In this document: in pieces, positions 25,766 through 34,955 of the stretch
How the letters are laid out: the number at the start of each line of letters is the position of its first letter
How positions within the stretch are numbered: the first letter of the stretch is position 1
From: Terribacillus aidingensis
GTDB lineage: Bacteria > Bacillota > Bacilli > Bacillales > Amphibacillaceae
Direction: 5' to 3'
NCBI RefSeq assembly: GCF_040703035.1
Contig: NZ_CP159996.1
Location: 282,001 to 346,000 of the forward strand
Length of the DNA: 64,000 bases
Made by a program: the position numbers and the translations under genes
Notes under the pieces: model-generated
The model's input: the letters and a program-made list of their open reading frames with translations, nothing else
Database searches by the model: none
Told to the model about the DNA's origin: nothing

Positions 25766-25800
25766 AAAAAACCTGTCCTATTAAAAGGGCAGGTTTTTTG
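25766..25800 (-). terminator. Rho-independent terminator of the HxlR gene
   Basis: A 14-bp stem (AAAAAACCTGTCCT / AGGGCAGGTTTTTT, one wobble); the minus-strand reading ends in Ts. Confidence 0.85.
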
Positions 25801-25809
25801 AAAGGATTA

Positions 25810-26142
25810 TTATTTTGTTGGGGCTGGTTCATCCGGTGTAACCCATTTTTCCGCCCATTCTCTTATGGAAGTAATCACAGGGCGCAATGCATGACCCTTT
25901 TCAGTCAGTTCATATTCAATACGGACGGGTGTGTCCGGATATACTGTTCTTGTTGTAATGCCCGCTGCTTCCAGCTCTTTAAGACGTTCAGAGAGCAAAC
26001 GCCCGCTGATTGGCAGGGACGATTCCAATTCAGAGAATCGCTGTGATCCTTCTAAGAGGCGGAAAATGATAAGACCAGTCCAACGTTTGCTTAAAAGCTC
26101 CATTCCTGACTCAAAGCGTGGACATAATTCTTCGGATTTCAT
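25810..26142 (-). CDS. HxlR family transcriptional regulator
   Basis: A 110-residue winged-helix regulator of the HxlR group. The family blocks are CPRFESGMELLSKRWTGLII, LLEGSQRFSELESSLPISGR, LLSERLKELEAAGI and the wing VRIEYELTEKG. The N-terminal cysteine (residue 7) sits where redox-sensing HxlR members such as YodB carry their reactive Cys, so it may sense quinones, aldehydes or disulfide stress. The perfect repeat GTTAC-GAAAA-GTAAC 61 bases upstream of its start is a probable autoregulatory site. Guanine deaminase is divergent; the nitroreductase 6 kb away has a similar site. Confidence 0.92.
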   Translation of the reverse strand: MKSEELCPRFESGMELLSKRWTGLIIFRLLEGSQRFSELESSLPISGRLLSERLKELEAAGITTRTVYPDTPVRIEYELTEKGHALRPVITSIREWAEKWVTPDEPAPTK

Positions 26143-26202
26143 CTATCATCACCTCTGTATAAACACAGTATACTTCAACTGTTGTTTTTCATTATATATG
26201 AG

Positions 26203-26217
26203 GTTACGAAAAGTAAC
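26203..26217. promoter_or_regulatory. Inverted repeat, probable HxlR operator
   Basis: GTTAC-GAAAA-GTAAC is a perfect 5-5-5 inverted repeat between the divergent HxlR and guaD genes. Confidence 0.5.
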
Positions 26218-26321
26218 AAGTATATTATTCCTATAAGCTGAGGATTCTATACTGACTTTCTGGCTAAAAATTAAGAAAAATTCTATAATTAAAAGGAAAG
26301 TATGATGTAGGAGGAGATAAG

Positions 26322-26792
26322 ATGGATCATCATTATTACATAGATTATGCGTGCAAATTAGCGGTTGCCAATGTGAACAGCGGCAAGGGCGGGCCATTCG
26401 GTGCCGTCATTGTAAAAGATGGAGAGATTGTCGGTGAAGGAACGAACTTAGTGACAAGCTTGCATGACCCAACGGCACATGCAGAGATACAGGCCATACG
26501 TAACGCAACGAGCAAATTGGGTCATTTTGAGCTTGAGGATTGTATCATTTATTCCAGCTGTGAGCCTTGCCCGATGTGTTTGGGAGCAATTTATTGGGCT
26601 CGTCCGAAAGCATTGTACTTCGCTTATACGAAAAAGGATGCTGCTGTAATTGGATTCGATGATGATTTCATTTATCAAGAGATAGAAAAACCTTATGAGG
26701 AACGAAAGATTCATACGGTACAGCTCCGTGGTGATGAGACAGCAGATCCAATGAGAGCATGGACAGAGAAGGAAGATAAGGTGGAATATTAA
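26322..26792 (+). CDS. guaD: Guanine deaminase
   Basis: A 156-residue cytidine-deaminase-fold enzyme that converts guanine to xanthine and ammonia. The zinc site is visible in PTAHAEIQAIRNA (HAE) and SCEPCPMCLGAIYWARP (PCxxC). The C-terminal FDDDFIYQEIEKPYEER, which completes the swapped active site, matches B. subtilis GuaD. GTAGGAGGAGATAAG precedes ATG 26322. No purine riboswitch is seen upstream. It is divergent from the HxlR regulator and may fall under the same operator. Confidence 0.93.
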   Translation: MDHHYYIDYACKLAVANVNSGKGGPFGAVIVKDGEIVGEGTNLVTSLHDPTAHAEIQAIRNATSKLGHFELEDCIIYSSCEPCPMCLGAIYWARPKALYFAYTKKDAAVIGFDDDFIYQEIEKPYEERKIHTVQLRGDETADPMRAWTEKEDKVEY

Positions 26793-26832
26793 AGAAAAGG
26801 CGATTCCTTTATATGAGGGTCGCCTTCTTTTT
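26793..26832. terminator. Convergent terminator, guaD / GGDEF-EAL gene
   Basis: AAGGCGA pairs with TCGCCTT across a 16-base loop, with A/T flanks; it overlaps the end of the minus-strand gene. Confidence 0.65.
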
Positions 26833-28869
26833 ATGTGTTGCATTGAAAGTATCGAGATAAGTTAGGAGCTCGGACACTTGCAGCGGTTTGCTGAACATAT
26901 AGCCTTGTGCATAATCACACTGTAAGTTTTGTACCCAAGTCAGCTGTTCTTCGCTTTCCACACCTTCTGCTACTATAGAGAGCTGGAGTTTTTTCGCTAA
27001 CGTCACAATGGAAGAGACGATGGCTTGATCCTGAAAATCCTCGGGCAAATTCGCAATGAAGGCGCGATCGATTTTTAGTGTGTCTACAGGCAATTGTTTT
27101 AAGTAATTGAGACTATTGTAGCCTTTACCGAAGTCATCGAGCGCAATACGAATTCCTAATCCCTTTAACTCCATTATTGTATGTGCAGCACCTTCTACAT
27201 CTTGGATTGCGGTTTCCTCTGTTATTTCGATTTCCAGTTTCGTTACATCTACTTCAGGATATATCTCCATCTGTTTGCGAATGAAGCTTAAGAAGCGATT
27301 GTTATAAAATTGCTGGGTGCTGATGTTAACCGCAACATGAAGATCCCGGAACGCTTCTTTGTTCATTTCGGCAAAGACAAGTTCAATCATCTTCATATCT
27401 AACGCAATGATGTCTCCATTCTTTTCTGCCAATGGGATGAACTTAGCTGGCGGAATGATTCCGTGGATGGGATGAATCCAGCGGCATAGAGCTTCGACAC
27501 CATAGACACAATCCCCGGCGCTTGCCATCTTAGGCTGGAAATACACCTGAATTTCTCCATTGGCGATGGCGCTGCATAATTCCGATTCCAGCAGCAATGG
27601 TTGTGAGTCATGCAGGCTGTCATTGGCAAAGAACTTATAATTCGACCTGCCGCTTTCTTTTGCTAAATACATGGCGATATCAGCAAAACGCATTACTTCC
27701 TTACTCGTTGTCCCATTATCAGGAATCAAAGCGATTCCGATACTTGTGCTGACACTCACTTTCCGTCCTTCAATGAAAAATGGCTCTTTTACGCATTGTA
27801 TGATAGCTTGTGCCAGCTGTGTCGCATCTTCCTTTTCAGCAGCTGGATGAAGCAAGGTGAATTCATCTCCGCCTAGTCGAGCAAGCATGCTCCGTTCTGG
27901 AAGCATCTGTGAAAGGCGCAATGTGACAAGCTGCAGCAGCTTGTCGCCGAATTTATGTCCGAGCGTATCATTGACTGCTTTAAAACGATCCAAATCCATG
28001 AAGAACAGAGCTGCTTGGCCATTTTTACGCTCTTCTAAATAGACAAGCAGCTGCTGTTCAAAGTAACGGCGATTCGGTAGATTCGTCAATTCATCATGAT
28101 TTGCGATATATCGCAATCGATCTGCTTGTTCGGCCAGCTTCTGATCCGTAGAAGTAGAGACAAAAGCCAATACCTGTGTCAGCAGGATCACAAGCATCAC
28201 GCTAATAGCAAGATTGATGTTATTCGGCGTAAACACAGGTTCAGGCAGAATTGAACTGCTGTTCACATGGACGACAGCCGCTTTCATTGCCGTATAGTGC
28301 ATGCCGCAAATGGCAATGCCCATCGTAATTGCGCTGAAAAACTTAAACAAATGCTGTGTTTGACCGGTTTTGTTTTGGAAGTAATGGAACAGGAGCAGTG
28401 AGACACAAGATGCTATAATAGCAATGATGATTGATAAATAGTAATAGGCTCCTCCATGGTGCATCATACCGTCTAGACGCATGGCCATCATGCCTATGTA
28501 ATGCATACTTACAATTGCTGCTCCCATAGAGATGCTTCCTGCAAAGAGACGGAATGCAGTCATTTTTATAGAAGAAAGATAAAAAGCGATAGAGGTACCA
28601 GCAAAAGAGAAAATCATGGACAAGATGACAATGCCAGGATCGTAGGTGACCTCCACGGGCAGTTTATACGCCAGCATGGATATGAAATGCATCGACCAGA
28701 TACCGAGAGCCATCAGAAGTGAACTGGAGATAAACCAAAAGAATTTACGCCAGCCTGTCGTGCGGTTTATCCTGGAACACATATCCAGGGCGATATAAGA
28801 TGAAAGTATTGCAATGAATATGGACACGACAACAAAGGTGACGTTATATGTACCAGTGACTTCCTGCAT
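26809..28869 (-). CDS. MHYT-GGDEF-EAL cyclic-di-GMP enzyme
   Basis: A 686-residue membrane protein. Seven helices form an MHYT sensor with MHF/MHY triplets near residues 60, 122 and 190, thought to bind metal or sense diatomic gas. A GGDEF domain follows with an intact RLGGDEF (333-337) and the substrate motif NHDELTNLPNRR. The EAL domain has GVEALCRW (459-461), NIS, EITEE, LDDFGKGYNSL, LKIDR, AEGVE and YAQGYMFSKP, so catalysis looks possible. It may both make and degrade c-di-GMP. CGGAGG fixes ATG 28869. It is like B. subtilis DgcW (YkoW) in outline. Confidence 0.92.
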   Translation of the reverse strand: MQEVTGTYNVTFVVVSIFIAILSSYIALDMCSRINRTTGWRKFFWFISSSLLMALGIWSMHFISMLAYKLPVEVTYDPGIVILSMIFSFAGTSIAFYLSSIKMTAFRLFAGSISMGAAIVSMHYIGMMAMRLDGMMHHGGAYYYLSIIIAIIASCVSLLLFHYFQNKTGQTQHLFKFFSAITMGIAICGMHYTAMKAAVVHVNSSSILPEPVFTPNNINLAISVMLVILLTQVLAFVSTSTDQKLAEQADRLRYIANHDELTNLPNRRYFEQQLLVYLEERKNGQAALFFMDLDRFKAVNDTLGHKFGDKLLQLVTLRLSQMLPERSMLARLGGDEFTLLHPAAEKEDATQLAQAIIQCVKEPFFIEGRKVSVSTSIGIALIPDNGTTSKEVMRFADIAMYLAKESGRSNYKFFANDSLHDSQPLLLESELCSAIANGEIQVYFQPKMASAGDCVYGVEALCRWIHPIHGIIPPAKFIPLAEKNGDIIALDMKMIELVFAEMNKEAFRDLHVAVNISTQQFYNNRFLSFIRKQMEIYPEVDVTKLEIEITEETAIQDVEGAAHTIMELKGLGIRIALDDFGKGYNSLNYLKQLPVDTLKIDRAFIANLPEDFQDQAIVSSIVTLAKKLQLSIVAEGVESEEQLTWVQNLQCDYAQGYMFSKPLQVSELLTYLDTFNATHKKKATLI

Positions 28870-28989
28870 GTAAAACCTCCGAGTTGTTATGTGGTCAAAT
28901 AGTCTTAGGGATATTGTATACTCGAGGGACGGAAAAGCAAACAAATATTCATTAAATTATAGTAATTATTCTTAGCCAACAGGGAGGAT

Positions 28990-29997
28990 ATGACAGTGCG
29001 GAATGATTTTATCTACGATGTGATCATCGTAGGAGGCGGAACGACCGGATTATATACTTCCTTTTATACAAAGCTGCGGAAGATGACGACTTTATTGATT
29101 GAAGCCACTTCGGATTTCGGCGGGAAAGTAGCGCAGTTCTATCCGGAAAAGCACATTTATGATGTAGGTGCTTATCCTGTTGCTACTGGGGAAGAAATGG
29201 TTGCCAGACTGCTTGATCAAAGCAGGAAGGCAGAACCGGAAATCATAACAGGAGAGTTTGTCGAGCAGATAAGAAAACAAGAAAATGGGATATTCGAAGT
29301 TGAAACAACCGCCAGTAAGCTGTATATGGCTCGTACGATCATCCTCACCTGCGGAATGGGAACCTACCAGATGAAACCGCTGCGGCTTGATGAAGCGGCT
29401 CTTTATGAGAATAAAAATCTGCATTATTATCTTAAGTCAGCTGAAAAATTCCGGGATAAGCGTGTCACAGTCTATGCAATGAATCGGACGGGAATCGATT
29501 GGGCGATGTCGCTTGAGAAAATCGCTAAGGATGTGACATTGCTAAATCAGCGTGATTATTTCTTATATACGCCACCGCAAGTGATTGAAGCGCTTGAGAA
29601 GACATCAATACGCGTAAAATACAATCATAAAGTGACCAAGCTATTAGGGAACAGCCAAGGATTGCATACATTATTGGTGGAACGGGATGGTCTGCAGATG
29701 ATGTATGAAACAGATGCGCTGTTGTATTATGAAAATGTCAACCTTACCCAAACTCCATTTGCCAACTGGGGAATCGGGACGGATAAGAACAAGGTCATCG
29801 TGGACCATAAGATGGCGACCAATGTACCGGGCATCTACGCAGCGGGAGATGCTGTACAATATAGCAATAAGAATATGCTGATTGCGACAGGATTCGCAGA
29901 GGCAATCACAGCGGTCAATAGTGCAAAGTTATATTTGGACCCTTCAGCGAGTGCGCAAGTATACAGTACAATTGAATACCAAAAAAATAGAGGCTGA
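28990..29997 (+). CDS. Ferredoxin-NADP reductase-like flavoprotein with altered NADP site
   Basis: A 335-residue pyridine nucleotide-disulfide oxidoreductase of the TrxR-like FNR2 type (YumC/YcgT relatives). FAD motifs are VIIVGGGTTGLYTSFY (15-20 GGGTTG), YPEKHIYDVGAYP and the final GIYAAGDAVQY. There is no CxxC, as expected for FNR2. However the NADP fold, normally GGGDSAxDWA, reads YAMNRTGIDWA (162-172), and the usual HRRD is NQRD. NADPH binding is therefore doubtful. ATG lies 3 bases after a GAGGATATGACAGTG stretch; the start codon may be GTG 28996. It shares a palindromic terminator with the next gene. Confidence 0.82.
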   Translation: MTVRNDFIYDVIIVGGGTTGLYTSFYTKLRKMTTLLIEATSDFGGKVAQFYPEKHIYDVGAYPVATGEEMVARLLDQSRKAEPEIITGEFVEQIRKQENGIFEVETTASKLYMARTIILTCGMGTYQMKPLRLDEAALYENKNLHYYLKSAEKFRDKRVTVYAMNRTGIDWAMSLEKIAKDVTLLNQRDYFLYTPPQVIEALEKTSIRVKYNHKVTKLLGNSQGLHTLLVERDGLQMMYETDALLYYENVNLTQTPFANWGIGTDKNKVIVDHKMATNVPGIYAAGDAVQYSNKNMLIATGFAEAITAVNSAKLYLDPSASAQVYSTIEYQKNRG

Positions 29998-30016
29998 TAT
30001 CAGCCTCTATTTTTGT
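29983..30016. terminator. Palindromic bidirectional terminator
   Basis: AAAAATAGAGGCTGAT (29983-29998) is followed at once by its exact complement to 30014. It includes the stop codons of both convergent genes. Confidence 0.85.
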
Positions 30017-30855
30017 AGTATTTCACGTTCGAGCATATGGGCAACGCCATCTTTCTCGTTCGTTTCGGTTGTATAATCACAATGCTGCTTCACCTCATCC
30101 GTTGCATTGCCCATCGCTACCTTCGTTCCTGCCACTTCCAGCATCGGCAAATCATTCATGCTGTCGCCGATTGCAATGATATCTTCTTGCTTCACGTCCA
30201 GTTTCTTTGCAAGTTTTTTTAATGCGTTTCCTTTTGATGCTTTCCCATCAACAATTTCAATATTAAAATCGGCTGAAGAAAATAGATTCAGCCCTTTCTT
30301 GCTTAATGTATCGGCCGCAACGCGTCGTCTTTCTTCATCAAAGCTGACAATCGTTATCTTATAAATTTCTTTTTCCGCTTGGAAGACATCGATATAGTCA
30401 TCTATCTCCTGGAGATTCGCCTGTCCAAGCTGACGCTCGCAAGCTCTCTCCATCTCATTTCTGTCCACGTTCCAGACGATATCCATTTCATCCTGTAGCA
30501 GCTGTTTTGCTTTTTTCGTGATGAATATGTCATTATTAGTGACGATTTCATAATAATAGTTTTCTTCATTAAGCCAAGCGATTATTTCTTTTGCGTAAAT
30601 TGTTTCCATGGGTAAGGAAACTATAAGATATCCTTCTGGATCACAGGTGGAAGCTCCGTTTGCTCCGATAACCCAGGTAGAAAGCTGTTCACTTTGGAAG
30701 AGGCGCCGAACATCAAAATCAGCTCTTCCTGTTGCTATAACAATTTCAGCCCCTTTTTGCTGCGCTTTTTTTACAGCGTCTGCGTGCAGAGAGGATATAG
30801 TGTAATTTTGATTAAGAAATGTTCCGTCTAGGTCTATTGCTACTAATTTGGGCAT
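30007..30855 (-). CDS. Cof-type HAD-superfamily phosphatase (second copy)
   Basis: A 282-residue HAD hydrolase of the Cof group with motif I LVAIDLDGTFLN, motif II IVIATGRADFDV, lysine motif GKASKGNALKK and motif IV IGDSMNDLPMLE. It shares its pattern, including TGRA-FDV-x-L, with the gene at 13554-14450, so the two are paralogues. The substrate is unknown; sugar phosphates or cofactors are usual. AAAGGAGCTGAATCAA sets ATG 30855; upstream codons to 30888 are outside the ribosome site. Confidence 0.9.
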   Translation of the reverse strand: MPKLVAIDLDGTFLNQNYTISSLHADAVKKAQQKGAEIVIATGRADFDVRRLFQSEQLSTWVIGANGASTCDPEGYLIVSLPMETIYAKEIIAWLNEENYYYEIVTNNDIFITKKAKQLLQDEMDIVWNVDRNEMERACERQLGQANLQEIDDYIDVFQAEKEIYKITIVSFDEERRRVAADTLSKKGLNLFSSADFNIEIVDGKASKGNALKKLAKKLDVKQEDIIAIGDSMNDLPMLEVAGTKVAMGNATDEVKQHCDYTTETNEKDGVAHMLEREILQK

Positions 30856-30909
30856 TTGATTCAGCTCCTTTACTTCTTTTTTACACATATTCCCTCTTTT
30901 AAATAGGAT

Positions 30910-30943
30910 GTAAACTGACGAAATAAGGGTAGTAAAGTATAAT
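30910..30943 (+). promoter_or_regulatory. Candidate promoter of the csbB-like operon
   Basis: CTGACG (30915-30920), a 17-base spacer and a perfect TATAAT (30938-30943) form a good sigma-A promoter. An overlapping GTAAAC (30910-30915) and GGGTAG (30927-30932) vaguely resemble sigma-B, which drives csbB in B. subtilis. Confidence 0.55.
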
Positions 30944-31011
30944 AAGGAGTCAAGCCGCTCACAATTTTAACAATACATATAGAATGGTTCACACCAAATG
31001 GAGGGAAAAGA

Positions 31012-31974
31012 ATGGCTGGGAAATTACTATCCGTAATTGTGCCTTCGTTTAATGAAGCGGAAAATGTTAAGCTCTTCTATGAAGAACTTGCCAAAGAATT
31101 ACAATACTCACCTTATGACTATGAAGTGATTTATGTGGATGATGGCAGTTCTGACACCACGCTATTGGAACTGAAAGAATTAGCGCATATGCACTACAAC
31201 GTGCAGTATGTGTCTTTCACGAGGAATTTCGGGAAAGAGGCAGCAATATTGGCCGGCTTCCAACACGCCAAAGGAGATTGTGCAGTCGTCATTGATGCGG
31301 ATTTACAGCATCCGGTTGCGCTTTTGCATGAACTGCTGGAAGGATTCGAAGAGGGATACGATCAAGTTATCGCGAGAAGAAACAGAAAAGGGGAAAGCCT
31401 TCCACGCAAAGTGCTTTCGACAATGTACTATAAGATCATCAATCGGTTTATCGATGTCCGTATCCAGAATGGTGTTGGGGATTTCCGTTTGCTCAGCCGC
31501 CGGGCTATCGACGCCCTATTAATCCTGAGCGAGGGCAATCGATTTTCAAAAGGATTATTTTCTTGGATCGGATTTGAGCAGAAGACAGTCTACTATGATA
31601 ACGTCTGCCGTCAAAACGGGGAATCCAAATGGTCATTTGGAAAACTGTTTGACTATGGTATAGATGGTATCGTATCTTTCAATACAAAGCCATTGCGTGC
31701 CTGCTTATATGCTGGTTTCATCGTGTTATTCCTATCGCTGGCGTATATCCTTTATACATTTGTGGAAGTGCTAGTCCGAGGAGTGGTCACACCGGGTTAT
31801 TTCACTTTGATCACTGCCATCCTGTTCCTGGGCGGAGTGCAGTTAGTCAGTTTGGGCGTAATCGGAGAATATATCGGCCGTATTTACAACGAAACAAAAC
31901 GAAGACCGCATTACCTGGTAAAAGATACGAATATCGAGGTAAGGAAACAATATGAAAAAAATATGGAAGCTTGA
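31012..31974 (+). CDS. csbB: Polyprenyl-phosphate glycosyltransferase (CsbB-like, GT2)
   Basis: A 320-residue family 2 glycosyltransferase with two C-terminal membrane helices (about 230-255 and 265-290). GT-A motifs are VIVPSFNEAENV, VDDGSSDTT and the metal site VIDADLQHP, with NGVGDFRLLSRRA further on. CsbB-type enzymes load a sugar, often GlcNAc, onto undecaprenyl phosphate at the inner membrane face. Its end overlaps the next gene by 23 bases. The csbB-gtcA-yfhO order reproduces the three-part lipoteichoic acid glycosylation machinery known in B. subtilis and Listeria, so the role is inferred with fair confidence. Confidence 0.87.
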   Translation: MAGKLLSVIVPSFNEAENVKLFYEELAKELQYSPYDYEVIYVDDGSSDTTLLELKELAHMHYNVQYVSFTRNFGKEAAILAGFQHAKGDCAVVIDADLQHPVALLHELLEGFEEGYDQVIARRNRKGESLPRKVLSTMYYKIINRFIDVRIQNGVGDFRLLSRRAIDALLILSEGNRFSKGLFSWIGFEQKTVYYDNVCRQNGESKWSFGKLFDYGIDGIVSFNTKPLRACLYAGFIVLFLSLAYILYTFVEVLVRGVVTPGYFTLITAILFLGGVQLVSLGVIGEYIGRIYNETKRRPHYLVKDTNIEVRKQYEKNMEA

Positions 31975-32356
31975 ATTTACCCGTTTTATTATCGTCGGTG
32001 TACTGAACACCATCTGCTATTACCTGGTATATCTGCTCTTCTATCAGCTTGCAGATATTTATTATCTCGTATCCCATTGGATTGGGATCATCATCAGCAT
32101 GATTTTTTCGTTTTTCTTGAACAGTTATTTCACGTACGGTGTACGGCCAACGTGGCGGAAGTTTTTCCAGTTCCCGCTGACGCAGGCTGTCAATATAGCC
32201 GTATCTTCTGTTTTAGTGTATATATTCGTCGAAGGCTTCGGCTGGAGCGGTACAGTGGCGCCGATTGCAGCTGTTTTCTTCACTGTGCCAATCACGTTTG
32301 TCATCACAAGTAAAATCATGAAGAATGGACGTGAGGATGTAACACATGAAGCGTAG
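31952..32356 (+). CDS. gtcA: GtrA/GtcA family membrane protein (putative lipid-sugar flippase)
   Basis: A 134-residue protein with four transmembrane helices, the GtrA/DPMS-like layout: FTRFIIVGVLNTICYYLVYLL in helix 1 and SFFLNSYFTYG after helix 2, typical of the family. Such proteins are thought to flip the undecaprenyl-phosphate-linked sugar to the outer face. It overlaps csbB upstream and the YfhO-like gene downstream, so all three are translationally linked. The flippase role is from family knowledge. Confidence 0.85.
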   Translation: MKKIWKLEFTRFIIVGVLNTICYYLVYLLFYQLADIYYLVSHWIGIIISMIFSFFLNSYFTYGVRPTWRKFFQFPLTQAVNIAVSSVLVYIFVEGFGWSGTVAPIAAVFFTVPITFVITSKIMKNGREDVTHEA

Positions 32357-34955
32357 TTGGAAACTGGTGCTGCTTGTTTTAGCGGCACTCACATTTGCTA
32401 TTTTAGTACATATGCATTTCATCCGAGAATACGTTGACGGCCGTTTCATGCTGGGACCAAATGATGGAATGGCACAAATGCTGCCCTTTAAGCAGCATTT
32501 GTATGATCAATATACGCAGGGGAATTTCTTCTATTCATTCTCCTTTGGACTTGGCGGCGGAATTTACAGTCAGCTGGCTTATTATTTCTCGACCAGCATC
32601 GTTTATCTGATCACATTGCTTGTGATAAAGCTGCTGGACATTGCCAATGTGATTGGAAGCCCGGATGTCATCACGTGGGCAAAAGCGATCCTGCCAGTTA
32701 GTATCATTAGGCTTACAGCAGCACTCTTGCTGGCGGTGGGTGTGTTTCGGTACTTACGCATACCGCTTGTACCTGCTTTTATCGGAGCGTGCTTCTATGC
32801 CGGCAGTGCCATCTATTTCAGGCACGTCGTGTACTGGGAATTTTTCGCCAATGCCTTTCTGTGGCTGCCGCTCCTTGTACTAGGAGTGGAGAAAATTATC
32901 CGGGAGCGAAAACCTTACTGGTTCATTGCTGCAGTGGCAATCTCCGTTTTCGATAATTTCTATTTTTCATACATAAGCTTTATTTTTATAGGGATTTATG
33001 CGATAGCGCGCTGGTTCATCAAGCTATCAGAAGATGAGCTGCCTATCAAATCCCAGCTGCTCTTTTTCATACCGTCCGTATTGCTTGGGTTCGGGATCGG
33101 TTCCATTTCATTCATCCCGTCTGTCTATGCCTTTTTGAATAATTACCGGCCGGCATTCGAAGACCCGATACCTTTTTATGGGAACGATGATAACATCTTA
33201 TTCACAAGCAGAACGTTACTTCTGCCTGTATTATTTGTCTTCTTAATTTGTGTAGGAGGCTTTTATAAGAACAAGCTGTTCCGGTTGTTTGCACTGCTAA
33301 GCATCTTGTTCATTTTCTTCCAGGGAAGTCCTCGTATAGCGAGTATTTTCAATGGTTTTTCAGCTCCGCAATACCGTTTTGAGTATTTATCCATGTTCGT
33401 TGTTGCAGGGACTATTGCTGTGGGACTTACACAGTTACACAAGGTGAAGAAATGGCAGCTGCTGGTTGCTATAGGACTTACAGTTCTGTTATATAGTCTT
33501 TATTTGCACCATGATATGGCGCTGGATTTGGCAGATGACTGGGCGAAGTATGTTTGGACCGGAGCAGCGCTTGTGTTGCTGGCATTCCTTTTCTATATTC
33601 TAAAAAGGAAAGGATGGATGTTAGGTATCTGTCTGACGGTTGTTTTTGCAACGTATATACCGCTGATCAATGCCCATCAGGAGAAGCAGCTCTCTGATGC
33701 TGGGAATGTAGAGAATTCCACGCAGCAGCTACTGACAAGTGATAAATACGCAAGTAATGAACAGCGGGGACTGATAGATGATGTACTCGCGTCAGACGAG
33801 AGCTTTGCAAGACTCGAATGGAAGACAAATGATAATAACACAAATATGGTCCTAGGTTTTCCAGGTATCAGTATTTATTCGAGCATTTTGAATAAGGAGC
33901 TGCTGTTTTTCTATTATCATGATTTGAATATCGATATGAAACGGGAAAGCGTCAGCCGCTATTCGGGGTTTGGAAACAGAGCGAATTTGTACAGTATGCT
34001 GAATGGAAAATATATAATGTTCGATAAAGAAGAGAAAATAGCTGCGCCATATGGTTTTAGACCGTACATGGAGAGCAGTAATTATATTGTTTACCGGAAT
34101 GATAACTTACTGCCATTTGCGAGAGTTACTGCAACTGCGTTTGAAGAGAAGGAATTGGAAAGTCATACACCGCTTGAACGGGAGCATGCAATGCTTGATG
34201 GTATTATTCTTTCTGAAAGCAGTTCGACTGAAGAAGCCGAATCACTTCCGGATCTGATGGATAAGGTCTCAGTGGAAGCAGCAGGAGGAACCTACCAGGA
34301 TGGTCAGCTCCAAGTAGATCAAACAGAGGGCGGCCTGGATCTGAAGCTGGGTGATGATTTGCCGCAGACAGGTGATTATTACGTTAGTTTCTATCTGAAA
34401 AATAACGATGCCAGCGCACCATTATACGACTTGACAGTCAATGAGTTCGAAACAAACAGAAAATCGCAGCAGTCAATTTATCGCACGAAGGTCGATGAAT
34501 TGACAATTCGGGTTAAAGCGGCCGATACTATCCGGATACGCTTGCCAGAGGGAAGCTATACAATGAAAGACTTCCGTTTGCAGCATGAAGACTATCAAAA
34601 GCTTGATTTTGCCGTTGCTGAAGCAGAGGACATTCCATTCTCCATAAGCCATAATCAGGTAACAGTAGACTATGATAATCTGCAGGAAGACAGCTATCTA
34701 AAAATACCTGTACCTTATGAGAAAGGCTGGCAGGTAACAGTCAATGGTGAAAGCCGGGAGCTTTTGAAAGCAGATTATGCGTTCCTTGGCGTACAGCTGC
34801 AGAACGGAGAGAACCACATTGTTTTCACTTATCGGCCGCCTTATTGGAATATACTGGTAGTTCTATGTATCGGAAGTCTGCTCGTTTCTCTAGTATGGGG
34901 AATTCTCTTGCGAAAACGTCATATGGCGGGTGAGAAAGGTGAAAAAGAAGCGTAA
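32346..34955 (+). CDS. yfhO: YfhO family membrane glycosyltransferase (GT-C type)
   Basis: An 869-residue protein. Roughly a dozen membrane helices fill residues 1-435, a large extracytoplasmic part follows (about 440-835), and a last helix lies near the C-terminus (WNILVVLCIGSLLVSLVWGI). The N-terminal loop after helix 1 (DGRFMLGPNDGMAQMLPFKQ) carries acidic residues in the position of the GT-C catalytic loop. In B. subtilis YfhO transfers the CsbB-made sugar to lipoteichoic acid outside the cell. It overlaps gtcA by 11 bases and the downstream lysozyme-like gene by 26. Confidence 0.88.
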   Translation: MKRSWKLVLLVLAALTFAILVHMHFIREYVDGRFMLGPNDGMAQMLPFKQHLYDQYTQGNFFYSFSFGLGGGIYSQLAYYFSTSIVYLITLLVIKLLDIANVIGSPDVITWAKAILPVSIIRLTAALLLAVGVFRYLRIPLVPAFIGACFYAGSAIYFRHVVYWEFFANAFLWLPLLVLGVEKIIRERKPYWFIAAVAISVFDNFYFSYISFIFIGIYAIARWFIKLSEDELPIKSQLLFFIPSVLLGFGIGSISFIPSVYAFLNNYRPAFEDPIPFYGNDDNILFTSRTLLLPVLFVFLICVGGFYKNKLFRLFALLSILFIFFQGSPRIASIFNGFSAPQYRFEYLSMFVVAGTIAVGLTQLHKVKKWQLLVAIGLTVLLYSLYLHHDMALDLADDWAKYVWTGAALVLLAFLFYILKRKGWMLGICLTVVFATYIPLINAHQEKQLSDAGNVENSTQQLLTSDKYASNEQRGLIDDVLASDESFARLEWKTNDNNTNMVLGFPGISIYSSILNKELLFFYYHDLNIDMKRESVSRYSGFGNRANLYSMLNGKYIMFDKEEKIAAPYGFRPYMESSNYIVYRNDNLLPFARVTATAFEEKELESHTPLEREHAMLDGIILSESSSTEEAESLPDLMDKVSVEAAGGTYQDGQLQVDQTEGGLDLKLGDDLPQTGDYYVSFYLKNNDASAPLYDLTVNEFETNRKSQQSIYRTKVDELTIRVKAADTIRIRLPEGSYTMKDFRLQHEDYQKLDFAVAEAEDIPFSISHNQVTVDYDNLQEDSYLKIPVPYEKGWQVTVNGESRELLKADYAFLGVQLQNGENHIVFTYRPPYWNILVVLCIGSLLVSLVWGILLRKRHMAGEKGEKEA

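Noticed and set aside
26218-26321. Possible purine riboswitch before guaD
   Set aside because: No three-way junction core was found, and the leader is short.
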